A DNA stretch of 16,771 nt from JANXYY01 sp035530875 (lineage in GTDB: Bacteria > Actinomycetota > Actinomycetes > Nanopelagicales > Nanopelagicaceae), in the NCBI GenBank assembly GCA_035530875.1, contig DATKUB010000038.1, positions 1 to 16,771 of the forward strand, given 5' to 3'. The first letter of the stretch is position 1. Each line of letters begins with the position of its first letter. Below the pieces are notes generated by a model. It was not told the DNA's origin. It did not search any database and saw nothing but the letters and a program-made list of their open reading frames with translations. The translations under genes were made by a program, and so were the position numbers. Positions 1 to 6,967 of this stretch are shown here, in pieces.

Positions 1-795
1 ATTACGTCCGTCCTGGGCGAGCCATTCAAGTTCCCGGCGACCCTTGTCTGTCAAGACTTCATCCGAATTCAATTTCTCTTCGGCAAAAAGGCCAACTTCA
101 ATTCGCTTAGCTAGGTTTACTTCATCTTCGGCGTTAAGCAACGCCACTTTGCCGATCTGCTTTAGGTAGTCCTTAACGGGATCAGCCGTTGCGCCTGCAG
201 ACACGACTTGCTGGATTGGCGCATCTTCCTCATCGCTAGGCGAGAGCGTGAATTCCGCGGTGTCGTCTTCCGGGTTCTTAATTTCAGGACCATCTTCATC
301 GGGATCCGGGGCGACTACTTCCTCTCCAGTTCCTCCATCAGAGGCGATGGCTCCGGCAACAACGGCTTCGATATCAAGATCCTCGAGTTCGGCAATGTCG
401 ATTTCTTCGACCTCGATGGAAGTGTCGCCTTCGGTTTTCTTCTTCTGAGTCAGGGCGTTAGCGTCGACGTTTTTTGCTCCCTTAACGGCCGCCTTCTTCG
501 CTGGCTTAGCCGGCGCCACTTTCTTCGCCGCCTTAGTTGGCGCCACTTTCTTCGCTGCCTTAGCCGGCGCAACCTTCTTCGCTGGCTTAGCCGGCGCAAC
601 CTTCTTCGCTGGCTTAGCCGGCGCAACCTTCTTCGCTGGCTTAGCCGGCGCAACCTTCTTCGCTGGCTTAGCCGGCGCAACCTTCTTCGCTGGCTTAGCC
701 GGCGCAACTTTCTTCACCGCTTTGGCAGGAGTCGACTTGGCCACGGCTTTGGTTGCTTTGGTGGCGGGTTTTCCAGCACGAGACGAAACAGGCAC
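1..795 (-). CDS. sigA: Primary RNA polymerase sigma factor (RpoD/SigA/HrdB type), C-terminal part beyond window
   Basis: This is the N-terminal 265 codons of the housekeeping sigma-70 factor, which directs RNA polymerase to -10/-35 promoters; regions 2 to 4 lie beyond the left edge. The start is GTG at 795-793, with an AGAGGA ribosome-binding site five bases upstream. Residues about 29-100 are a Lys/Ala/Pro-rich tract built of nine-residue units (AKKVAPAKP). An acidic, Asp/Glu-rich linker follows at about 110-185. Sigma region 1.2 begins near residue 203 with DPVKDYLKQIGKVALL and continues through NAEDEVNLAKRIEVGLFAEE; the window ends in RRELEWLAQDGRN. The basic N-terminal extension is common in actinobacterial primary sigma factors and replaces the proteobacterial region 1.1. 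Assignment as the primary rather than an alternative factor rests on the extension and region 1.2; the DNA-binding regions are not visible. Confidence 0.95.
   Translation of the reverse strand, partial: MPVSSRAGKPATKATKAVAKSTPAKAVKKVAPAKPAKKVAPAKPAKKVAPAKPAKKVAPAKPAKKVAPAKPAKKVAPAKAAKKVAPTKAAKKVAPAKPAKKAAVKGAKNVDANALTQKKKTEGDTSIEVEEIDIAELEDLDIEAVVAGAIASDGGTGEEVVAPDPDEDGPEIKNPEDDTAEFTLSPSDEEDAPIQQVVSAGATADPVKDYLKQIGKVALLNAEDEVNLAKRIEVGLFAEEKLNSDEVLTDKGRRELEWLAQDGRN
494..709 (-). repeat. 27-bp tandem repeat, eight units, coding for AKKVAPAKP in the sigma factor
   Basis: Eight consecutive 27-bp units begin at 494, 521, 548, 575, 602, 629, 656 and 683, with a degenerate ninth from 710. The four units from 575 to 682 are identical, and the one at 683 differs from them only in its last base. 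The units at 494, 521 and 548 carry several substitutions. The unit is a multiple of three, so gain or loss of copies keeps the sigma factor in frame. Identity at the DNA level, including third codon positions, points to recent duplication or homogenisation rather than protein-level selection alone. Confidence 0.95.
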
Positions 796-816
796 GTGAT
801 TCCTCTACGCGTTAGA

Positions 817-842
817 AGATCGCTCGATTTAGCGAGCGAGGC
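817..842 (-). other. Hairpin in the sigma-factor leader
   Basis: Perfect inverted repeat with arms TCGCTCG (820-826) and CGAGCGA (833-839) around a six-base loop. It sits about 25 bases before the GTG start, inside the presumed 5' untranslated leader. It has no T-tract, so it is not an obvious terminator. It may affect mRNA stability or translation, which is inference. Confidence 0.4.
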
Positions 843-861
843 AATGGACGGGTCAGCGGAC

Positions 862-890
862 ATTGTAATCCTTCTGCGCGGGATATCCCG
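862..890 (-). promoter_or_regulatory. Possible sigA promoter with adjacent palindrome
   Basis: On the minus strand a TACAAT hexamer (867-862) matches the -10 consensus in five of six positions and lies about 67 bases before the GTG start. Just upstream, 879-890 is a perfect 12-bp palindrome, CGGGATATCCCG, where a -35 element or operator would be expected. No good -35 hexamer is visible, so the promoter call is weak. Confidence 0.35.
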
Positions 891-989
891 ACTCGAAGCG
901 ATTTTGAGCCTGATTTGGGGGCACCTATCTGGCCTCTGTCCGCCTGAAAAGCCCAATCTAGGAATTTCTCAGCCGTCAAGAGCCCTTGG

Positions 990-2108
990 TCAAAATTGGC
1001 GTTTGGCCCCAGTTGCCTGGGCAACCTCGAGGCAGTGGCGAATGATCTGGCCAACCGCCTCGATCTCGACTAGAAAGCCATCATGCCCAAAAGGTGAGAC
1101 AACAACGAAAGGTGGCTCTGCGGTCGGGGTGAGCTCAGCTAACTCGGCCTGGAGACGGGGTGGAAAGAGCCGATCCGTGTCGATCGCCACTACTACTACC
1201 GGCACGCAAATCCCGCCAAGAGCCGCGCTGACTCCCCCACGACCACGGCCAATATCATGAGAACTCATCGCCTCCGTCAGGCGAATGTACGTATTCGCAT
1301 CAAAGCGGCCGGCTAGCTTCTGAGCATGGTGATCAAGATATGACTCAACGGCAAAACGTCCACTTCCATCGGCCTGCAAATCCCGCCCAAATCGCACATC
1401 CATCTCAGTTTCGCAGCGATAAGTCAGGTGCGCGATCCGCCTGGCTAGACCCATTCCTTCATGCGGACCATCACCTGGGCGAGCGTCGTAGTAGTCTCCG
1501 CCGCGGAATTTTGGGTCGTTCTTGATCGCCCTGATTTGAATTGAAGAAGTGCCAATCTGGTCGCCGGTGGCTACCGCACTGGAGCCAATTGAGCAGATGG
1601 CTCCTACTCGATCAGGGTGGGCAACGGCCCATTCCAGGGCGCGCATACCGCCCATCGAGGGGCCGACCGCCAGCACATAGTGCTCGATCCCAAGTCGATC
1701 GGAGAATGCCACCTCTGCGGCCACCATGTCTCTAATGGTGACTCTGGGAAAGCGTGAGCCGTAGCGCTTTCCGTCTTGGGCAAGGCTGGCTGGACCGGTG
1801 GACCCTTGGCAGCCCCCGATCACGTTTGGGCAGACAATGAAGAACCGGTCAGTGTCCAGCGGCTTTCCCGGCCCAACCATCTCGGGCCACCAACCAGGCA
1901 CATCAGACCAGCCGGTGAGGGCATGATTGACCAGAACGGCATTACTACGATCGCTGTTAAGCGACCCCCACGTCTGGTAGGCAATGGTGACGTCGGGGAG
2001 CACTTCCCCTGATTCCAGGCTGAGATCGCCTATTTTAAGGAAAAGCCGATCACCGGGGTCCTGGTTTTCAAGCCAAGCCCCGGTAACCGGAATTTTGAGG
2101 TGTGAAAT
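990..2108 (-). CDS. metX: Homoserine O-acetyltransferase (MetX), probable ATT start
   Basis: MetX transfers an acetyl group from acetyl-CoA to homoserine, supplying O-acetylhomoserine to MetY encoded just upstream. It is an alpha/beta hydrolase: the nucleophile elbow GPSMGGM places Ser at about residue 151, with Asp at about 312 in DTDRLFP and His at about 342 in FGHDGFL. Conserved MetX blocks ALTGWSDVPGWW, NVIGGCQGSTGP and GSRFPRVTIRD are present. The first usual start codon in frame, GTG at 2003, would remove conserved N-terminal sequence (TGAW and KIGDLSLESGEVLPDV). The frame is open back to the metY stop at 2112. The best initiator there is ATT at 2108-2106, eight bases after AAGGGG, giving 372 residues, a normal length. 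Other possibilities are readthrough of the TAG or a sequence error. Function is certain; the start is not. Confidence 0.93.
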   Translation of the reverse strand: MSHLKIPVTGAWLENQDPGDRLFLKIGDLSLESGEVLPDVTIAYQTWGSLNSDRSNAVLVNHALTGWSDVPGWWPEMVGPGKPLDTDRFFIVCPNVIGGCQGSTGPASLAQDGKRYGSRFPRVTIRDMVAAEVAFSDRLGIEHYVLAVGPSMGGMRALEWAVAHPDRVGAICSIGSSAVATGDQIGTSSIQIRAIKNDPKFRGGDYYDARPGDGPHEGMGLARRIAHLTYRCETEMDVRFGRDLQADGSGRFAVESYLDHHAQKLAGRFDANTYIRLTEAMSSHDIGRGRGGVSAALGGICVPVVVVAIDTDRLFPPRLQAELAELTPTAEPPFVVVSPFGHDGFLVEIEAVGQIIRHCLEVAQATGAKRQF

Positions 2109-2111
2109 TGT

Positions 2112-3425
2112 CTATGCCCCTTGAGAAACTGTAAATCCAGCCTCAAGATCGGCTTTGATATCCGTGATGTTCTCCAAGCCGATGCTTAACCGAACCAGTC
2201 CGGGCGTCACGCCAGCGGTGAGTTGCTCATCACCTGAGAGTTGGGAGTGGGTAGTAGAGGCCGGGTGAATGGCGAGCGATCTGACATCGCCGATATTTGC
2301 GACGTGACTAAACAGGGTTAACGCTTCGATGAAGCGCTTACCGGCCTCAACACCACCCTTGATTTCAAAGGACACGACAGACCCGCTTCCTGTGGGTACG
2401 TATTTCTTCGCGAGCGCGTTCCACGGCGAAGAGGGAAGCGAGGCGTAATTAACTTTTTCGACCTGAGGTTGGTTTTCAAGCCAGATCGCCGTCGCTTGCG
2501 CGTTTTCAACGTGACGATCCATCCGAAGACTGAGCGTCTCGAGCCCCTGCGCCAGCAGCCAGGCGTTGAACGGGCTAACCGCCGCACCGATATCGCGCAG
2601 CAAGGTAAGTCGAGCCTTGAAAATGTAGGAGAGATTTGCGCCAAATGCGGAGCCCACACCGAGCGCTTCTGCGTAAACAAGCCCGTGATAGGACGGATCA
2701 GGCTCATTAAAACTCTTGAACCGCTCTGGATATTGAGCGTAATCAAAATTCCCAGAATCGACGATCACGCCGACAATCGCGTTGCCATGGCCTGAGAGGA
2801 ATTTTGTTGCCGAATGGACAACTACATCAGCGCCATGCTCGATCGGACGGAGCAAGTAAGGAGTCGCCACGGTGTTGTCAACGATTAACGGAACGCCCAA
2901 TTCGTGGGCCACCTTAGAGACCGCGGCAATGTCCAGGATGTCGTTCTTGGGGTTAGCAATGGTCTCGCCAAAGAACGCCTTTGTATTTGGGCGAGCAGCT
3001 TTTCGCCAAGACTCCGGGTCGTCTGGGTTTTCGACGAAAGTGACTTCAATTCCGAATTTGGGCAGTGTGTAGTGAAACAGGTTGTAGGTCCCACCGTAGA
3101 GACTTGGGCTAGAAACGATGTGATCCCCGGCTTCGGCGACATTGAGAATCGCAAAGCTTGTAGCAGCAGATCCTGATGCGACCAATAGTGCGGCAACTCC
3201 GCCTTCAAGGGAAGCCACGCGCTGTTCGACTGCATCCTGTGTTGGGTTATTGATTCGCGTGTAAATGTTGCCAAGTTCGGCTAAACCGAAAAGATCTGCA
3301 GCGTGCTTGGTATCGCGAAATTGGAACGCTGTTGTCTGATAGAGCGGTAGTGCGCGAGATCCGGTGGCGGAATCTGGAGTTTGTCCGGCATGAATCTGGC
3401 GAGTCTCAAATGACCAAGTTGACAT
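2112..3425 (-). CDS. metY: O-acetylhomoserine sulfhydrylase (MetY)
   Basis: PLP-dependent enzyme of the Cys/Met metabolism family that converts O-acetylhomoserine and sulfide to homocysteine, so it uses the product of MetX encoded next to it. The full length of 437 residues is normal for MetY. The PLP-binding lysine is K208 in HSATKFLSGHGN, with D183 in IVDNT and Y110 in PSLYGGTYN as cofactor contacts. The N-terminus (TRQIHAGQTPD, PLYQTTAFQF) and YTRINNPTQDAVEQRVASLEGG are typical of the MetY branch rather than of cystathionine gamma-synthase. The ATG at 3425 has an AGGAAGAGA ribosome-binding site. A SAM-IV riboswitch lies in its leader, so expression should fall when S-adenosylmethionine is plentiful. 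The TAG stop is in the same frame as metX and three bases before its proposed start. Confidence 0.97.
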   Translation of the reverse strand: MSTWSFETRQIHAGQTPDSATGSRALPLYQTTAFQFRDTKHAADLFGLAELGNIYTRINNPTQDAVEQRVASLEGGVAALLVASGSAATSFAILNVAEAGDHIVSSPSLYGGTYNLFHYTLPKFGIEVTFVENPDDPESWRKAARPNTKAFFGETIANPKNDILDIAAVSKVAHELGVPLIVDNTVATPYLLRPIEHGADVVVHSATKFLSGHGNAIVGVIVDSGNFDYAQYPERFKSFNEPDPSYHGLVYAEALGVGSAFGANLSYIFKARLTLLRDIGAAVSPFNAWLLAQGLETLSLRMDRHVENAQATAIWLENQPQVEKVNYASLPSSPWNALAKKYVPTGSGSVVSFEIKGGVEAGKRFIEALTLFSHVANIGDVRSLAIHPASTTHSQLSGDEQLTAGVTPGLVRLSIGLENITDIKADLEAGFTVSQGA

Positions 3426-3548
3426 GAAATTCTCTTCCTATCTATCTGATGAATTCTGATGGCTGATAGTTCTAGGTGAAGGGCCTTGCGGCTTTTTGAG
3501 TCAGTTGTGGCACATATATGAAAATTAGTGACATCGGCAAGGCAAGGA

Positions 3549-3581
3549 TTAAACCTTGGCGTTGCTACACATTCGCGACAT
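3549..3581 (-). CDS. Possible leader peptide upstream of metY (10 codons)
   Basis: A minute ORF, MSRMCSNAKV, lies between the riboswitch and metY. Its ATG at 3581 has a strong Shine-Dalgarno sequence, TGGAGG, four bases upstream. It contains two Met codons and one Cys codon. The TAA stop falls in the loop of a small hairpin with arms CAAGG (3558-3554) and CCTTG (3547-3543). A second hairpin, AGACC (3604-3600) with GGTCT (3587-3583), would bury part of its ribosome-binding site. Cys-containing leader ORFs ahead of sulfur genes are known in actinobacteria. Whether this one is translated is inference. Confidence 0.35.
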   Translation of the reverse strand: MSRMCSNAKV

Positions 3582-3639
3582 AAGACCTCCAGTATTTGGG
3601 GTCTCGCAAGATGCGATTCCCGCGCTTGACGCCATGAAT

Positions 3640-3735
3640 TCCATAGCGACCTGGTCCTCACCCGGAGCACCCCACCGCGGTGGAGGGTTGCCGACCAGCA
3701 AGCCGGGGCTAAACGCTGGTACTCGTGACCTAGAT
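3640..3735 (-). ncRNA. SAM-IV riboswitch (SAM-I/IV superfamily) controlling metY-metX
   Basis: The leader of metY carries the recognisable SAM-IV core. In transcript order it has GGTCACGAGT (from 3730), the P2 arms CCAGC and GCTGG enclosing GCCCCGGCTT, the block GGTCGGCAACCCTCC, the P3 palindrome CCACCGCGGTGG, and GGGTGCTCCGGGTGAGGACC closing P1 (GGTC with GACC). CCCGG in the P2 loop can pair with CCGGG to form the pseudoknot. SAM-IV aptamers are known upstream of methionine genes in actinobacteria. No U-tract terminator is evident downstream, so control may act on translation or through the leader hairpins. Boundaries are approximate. Confidence 0.9.
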
Positions 3736-3738
3736 CAG

Positions 3739-3768
3739 AAGATACGCAATCGGTGCCGGAGTTGTCTA
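3739..3768 (-). promoter_or_regulatory. Likely promoter of the metY-metX unit
   Basis: On the minus strand TAGACA (3768-3763) matches the -35 consensus in five of six positions. It is separated by 18 bases from TATCTT (3744-3739), a moderate -10. Transcription would begin near 3732, immediately before the riboswitch P1 stem, which fits well. Confidence 0.5.
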
Positions 3769-3798
3769 ATCAAGAACCGCTTGCAGTTATAGAATTAT

Positions 3799-3824
3799 TG
3801 ACTCTCGCACCCGCCTAAGAGTCA
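3799..3824 (-). terminator. Hairpin at the end of the DUF4192 gene, possible terminator
   Basis: Perfect seven-base arms TGACTCT (3824-3818) and AGAGTCA (3805-3799) surround a 12-base loop. The first arm includes the TGA stop of the upstream gene. The sequence after it is ATAATTCT, not a clear U-tract, so intrinsic termination would be weak. The site separates the DUF4192 gene from the metY promoter. Confidence 0.35.
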
Positions 3825-4904
3825 GCCGGCCATGAGTTCGTCGGAAATTTCCGAGTGCAGATCGCTGCGCATTTGGGCAAAAGTCTTAGGCGGCAGGCCA
3901 GCGGTAAAGACCCGTCGAAGGAGATTGGCCAAGGAATAGTCGGGAGAATCAATAAATGCCCGATCGAGCGCACGCTGGGCGAGGGCTCCATCTCCCAATT
4001 CATAGGCGGTGGCCGCGACAAGACAGGCGATGGGTGCGATCGTGCCAACGGGTGCGATGGTCAGCAACCAACGCCAGAAGGTAAGGGCTTCACCCAGGTT
4101 CTGATCAGTATGAATACCTAGCGCATAATCGCGCATCATGATTCCTTGAACACCAATCACCACCTCGGCAAGCAAACAAATCTGACCGGCAAATAACTGG
4201 AAGTTGCCCTTGGAACGACACCAGAGATTGAAGCACTCATCAAGACGTACTCTTTGGAGCCGACGAATATCTTGAATTTCATGAGTTGAAGTCATCCCCA
4301 ACAATTCGCTAACTCGTTCCTCAATCGATTTCGCTAAGGATTGAGAGATCACTGAGTCTTGATACGCGAGTGATGAAATCAGACCGGCTTCGCTAGCAAA
4401 CGGCATCGGACCACCGCGCATCACCACTTCCGCGGCAACGCGAGATTCGCCCAACGCCAAAACTTGTGTTCCCTGCGGCGGGCAACACGCTTGGTTCTGG
4501 CACAGTGTCGATCGCCAGCGGCCATCAGCCACGATCAACGCCTCCCGCACCTCGATATTCGAAGTAAGTGCTGCGCCTTCTAGGATCGACAGGGCCTGGT
4601 CATCGACGAGACAGGGAATAGATTCAGAATTTGATGGATACGCGATGAGAATCACGGCTTGAGCTTCATCACGCTGTAGGTGGGTGACCATATTTAACGC
4701 AGCGTGCTCAAATAGATCGAGATCTGTAGCGCACGGGTAGTCGGTCCTCATCACTAGACCGACGCGCTGATTTGACCCCTTCAAGGAGATGGCAACCAGG
4801 GAGCCAGTCGGCTCGAACCCGAGAATGAAGGGTACGGCCGCGAGAATATCCCCCGGTAAGTGAAGTTTGAGCGGGGCTTCATCGGGAAACGGTGGAGTAG
4901 ACAT
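3822..4904 (-). CDS. DUF4192 domain protein
   Basis: A 360-residue cytoplasmic protein of the actinobacterial DUF4192 family, whose biochemical role I do not know. Typical features are the opening LHLPGDILAAVPFILGFEP, followed by VAISLKG and RVGLVMRTDYP. A central signature, DGRWRSTLCQNQACCPPQGT, contains three cysteines in a CxxxxCC arrangement. The C-terminal half is helical and repeat-like (ACLVAATAYELGDGALAQRALDRAF), resembling a tetratricopeptide helix pair. I chose ATG at 4904; an in-frame TTG lies two codons earlier at 4910, and neither has a strong ribosome-binding site. It follows the PKD-domain gene on the same strand by about 60 bases, so co-transcription is plausible. DUF4192 genes are found near primary sigma factor genes in other actinobacteria, as here. 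Confidence 0.85.
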   Translation of the reverse strand: MSTPPFPDEAPLKLHLPGDILAAVPFILGFEPTGSLVAISLKGSNQRVGLVMRTDYPCATDLDLFEHAALNMVTHLQRDEAQAVILIAYPSNSESIPCLVDDQALSILEGAALTSNIEVREALIVADGRWRSTLCQNQACCPPQGTQVLALGESRVAAEVVMRGGPMPFASEAGLISSLAYQDSVISQSLAKSIEERVSELLGMTSTHEIQDIRRLQRVRLDECFNLWCRSKGNFQLFAGQICLLAEVVIGVQGIMMRDYALGIHTDQNLGEALTFWRWLLTIAPVGTIAPIACLVAATAYELGDGALAQRALDRAFIDSPDYSLANLLRRVFTAGLPPKTFAQMRSDLHSEISDELMAG

Positions 4905-4962
4905 ACCCAAAGGCTGGATTGGGAGAGAGAGCTTTCGCCACCCAGATCAATAGCAGTGTGTA

Positions 4963-5781
4963 TTAGTCGGTAGGTGTGAGTCTGGTTGGAGCCTGACCAA
5001 TGAGAATATCGAGTTGATTGTCAGCTTTGATGGGTTGGCCCACAATTTGAACCGGAGTTCCGGCAACGGTTGCCAAGCCACTCCACGTAGTCGTAAGCAC
5101 CACCCGATAACGACCGGGAACAAGGTAGGTGTGATTCACGGCTTGAGAAGGATATGGAGCGCCAGCACTTGTGGTTATTAGGGAAGCGCCATCGCCCCAA
5201 GACCAGTGGAACTCCGCACTCATCGTGACCGCCACAACTTGGCCCATGATTTGGAAACTAAACCGGGCCGGAGTGGCTATGTCGGCCCAAAAAATCACTG
5301 GCAAATTCACCACGGCACCAACCTTGGGTTGATAAGCCGGCGCAGCCAGAGGCAGCGCCTGACGAACCTGATCGGTGGAGATTGTTGTGGGTCTTGGCGG
5401 GATCGAGGGCGTTGGCGAAGCGATGGTCTTAGGCGTAACTGGATCCAATGTCTTAATACAAGTGAAAGTGGCCAAGGCCGCTACCGTACAGATGGGATTG
5501 GCGACCGGTTTTGCCACCGGCACTGCTCTATTGCTCAAAATTGATCGTTTTGTAGTTTTCCCTGAGGACCCTGGCGTCCCAAGAGACACGGCGGTTCCGA
5601 CTCCGATGATTTCACCAGTAATCGGGTCGGTGAATACGTCGATGCAAGGACCGGGAATGCAACTGGAGGTTGAAGCACGCGCCTGGGCGAAATCCGCGGA
5701 CCCAAACAGCGAGAAAGCAACCGCTAAAAATCCAGTTCCAGCAACGATTCGCGCCTTAGCGAGCCTCGTCAATCTGGTCAT
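4963..5781 (-). CDS. Secreted PKD-domain protein
   Basis: A 272-residue exported protein. The ATG at 5781 gives a classical signal peptide: basic start MTRLTRLAKAR, hydrophobic core (GTGFLAVAFSLFG) and a probable signal peptidase site after AQARA at about residue 36. A mature N-terminal part with four cysteines (SSCIPGPCIDVF, ICTVAALATFTCI) could form disulfides. A Pro/Thr-rich linker is followed by a PKD-like beta domain. The PKD hallmark is FHWSWGDGASL, then AVNHTYLVPGRYRVVLTT. PKD domains are immunoglobulin-like folds used in surface adhesion or carbohydrate contact, but no catalytic domain is attached. The start is seven bases after the stop of the lipoprotein gene, so the two are probably co-translated. 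Its ligand is unknown. Confidence 0.8.
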   Translation of the reverse strand: MTRLTRLAKARIVAGTGFLAVAFSLFGSADFAQARASTSSCIPGPCIDVFTDPITGEIIGVGTAVSLGTPGSSGKTTKRSILSNRAVPVAKPVANPICTVAALATFTCIKTLDPVTPKTIASPTPSIPPRPTTISTDQVRQALPLAAPAYQPKVGAVVNLPVIFWADIATPARFSFQIMGQVVAVTMSAEFHWSWGDGASLITTSAGAPYPSQAVNHTYLVPGRYRVVLTTTWSGLATVAGTPVQIVGQPIKADNQLDILIGQAPTRLTPTD

Positions 5782-5788
5782 CGCCGGC

Positions 5789-6340
5789 TCACGCGGGCAG
5801 CTTGCTGGACATGACCAACCACACACCGCTGAAGTTTTCCAAGATGAAATCAGTAGTGTTCGAATGCTCAGCTAAAACTTCTCGGGCGCCAGTTGAATTT
5901 GTGACTCGGGTGGCCTGACTCCGCATAGATTGAACTTGGATAGTGGCGCCTTCACTGGAGATGGCCACTAATGACATTCGCAATATTCGATTTTTGGCTC
6001 CGAGCAAGATTCCATCGCGATAAATCTCCTTGATACCAGCAACGGGAGTAAGGCATGGGCAGTCGAAGGCGACAGACTCTTCAAGTTCCGCAGTACGGCC
6101 AGTTGCCAGGGCCTGGTTGAGCAGCCGGAAATATTCGAAAATGGCAGTAGCTGCATCCGGTGGGATATTCGCTGGGATAAGGAGCAGAGTGCTTGGCTGA
6201 GTGCTCAAGACAATCGGAACCAGTCTCGCAGGCAGACTGCTTGCCGGTAGTGGAATTGGAGCAGGTGCGCCTTGTCCTGAAAGATCTGAGCACGAAGTCA
6301 ATACGGCAAGAATCAGGGGCATAAGAGAGTGGAGGCGCAC
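5789..6340 (-). CDS. Lipoprotein, DUF6318-like
   Basis: A 183-residue putative lipoprotein. The N-terminus has Arg and His followed by a hydrophobic stretch and a lipobox, AVLTSC, with the lipidated Cys at residue 17. A Pro/Ala-rich tether follows. The globular part resembles the actinobacterial DUF6318 family: ATAIFEYFRLLNQALATG followed by AFDCPCLTPV, where that family carries a conserved Cys-x-Cys-type pair. The fold suggests an NTF2-like domain, which is inference. The start is taken as GTG at 6340 because it supplies the positively charged region; ATG at 6322 would leave almost none. It is the first gene of a likely minus-strand unit with the PKD protein. Function unknown. Confidence 0.75.
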   Translation of the reverse strand: MRLHSLMPLILAVLTSCSDLSGQGAPAPIPLPASSLPARLVPIVLSTQPSTLLLIPANIPPDAATAIFEYFRLLNQALATGRTAELEESVAFDCPCLTPVAGIKEIYRDGILLGAKNRILRMSLVAISSEGATIQVQSMRSQATRVTNSTGAREVLAEHSNTTDFILENFSGVWLVMSSKLPA

Positions 6341-6451
6341 GTCACTGAAACTAAAAGATATTGCCGGTCACCAACTCATTAGATTTCGCGACATGGGCAC
6401 GAAATCTTGCTGTGGATGGCATCTACTCGGTGATAGAGGATACTTCGCGAC

Positions 6452-6901
6452 GTGAAGGGCGACGGCGATGGTTGGGTTAATTGTGACTGCGGGCGGCGTC
6501 ATTGGGGTCGATACGGCGCGGCTGGGTTGCTCCTAGTGCGCGATAAGACGGTTCTCCTTCAACATCGTTCCCCGACGAGTCACAACGGAGAAACCTGGGG
6601 CTTGCCAGGCGGAGCCAGAGACTCAGAAGAGACCCCCATTGAAGCGGCGCTAAGAGAGGCCGCTGAAGAGGCGGGCATCCAGCCCGATCTGGTAGACGTC
6701 TCTCAGGTGATTCGTGAAGATCATGGTAATTGGGTTTATGACACTGTTATCGCGACTGCCCGGCCTGGATTAACGGCCCATGTGGCAAACCACGAATCTC
6801 TTGAGATCCGCTGGGTGTCCATGGATGACGTCAGTCAGATGGAGCTACACCCATCTTTTTCCAATGCTTGGCCGCAACTTCTGATTTCAATTCGCTCTTA
6901 A
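6452..6901 (+). CDS. Nudix hydrolase
   Basis: A 149-residue Nudix-fold enzyme that cleaves a nucleoside diphosphate linked to another moiety. The complete Nudix box starts at G54: GARDSEE, then seven residues, then REAAEEAGI (68-76), supplying the metal-binding glutamates. The N-terminus DGWVNCDCGRRHWGRYGAAGLLL, with its Cys-x-Cys, is typical of an actinobacterial subgroup, and ETWGLPGG precedes the box. The specific substrate cannot be told from sequence. Start is GTG at 6452, with AGAGGA 11 bases upstream. The gene is divergent from the lipoprotein gene and shares a 111-base promoter region with it. It is followed after 66 bases by the cytosine deaminase gene on the same strand, so a shared nucleotide-salvage role is possible. 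Confidence 0.92.
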   Translation: MKGDGDGWVNCDCGRRHWGRYGAAGLLLVRDKTVLLQHRSPTSHNGETWGLPGGARDSEETPIEAALREAAEEAGIQPDLVDVSQVIREDHGNWVYDTVIATARPGLTAHVANHESLEIRWVSMDDVSQMELHPSFSNAWPQLLISIRS

Positions 6902-6967
6902 CTTGTCTTATCGCGCGAAAGCAGTAACGTCCACGTCATGTCCCAATCGACACCAGAGGAGAATCAA

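Noticed and set aside
208..1260. Long plus-strand open frame (350 codons) with Arg/Leu-rich repeats
   Set aside because: It is the antisense of the sigma-factor repeats and the metX 3' end. Its repetitive composition comes from the 27-bp units, whose 27-base length keeps antisense frames open. The minus-strand reading matches known families.
990..2003. metX starting at GTG 2003
   Set aside because: It would remove the conserved TGAW and IGDLSLESGEVLPDV region present in MetX proteins, and no ribosome-binding site precedes it.
2885..3274. Second minus-strand frame of 129 codons inside metY
   Set aside because: It is a shifted-frame shadow of metY with no domain features. The metY frame is intact throughout, so there is no frameshift to explain.
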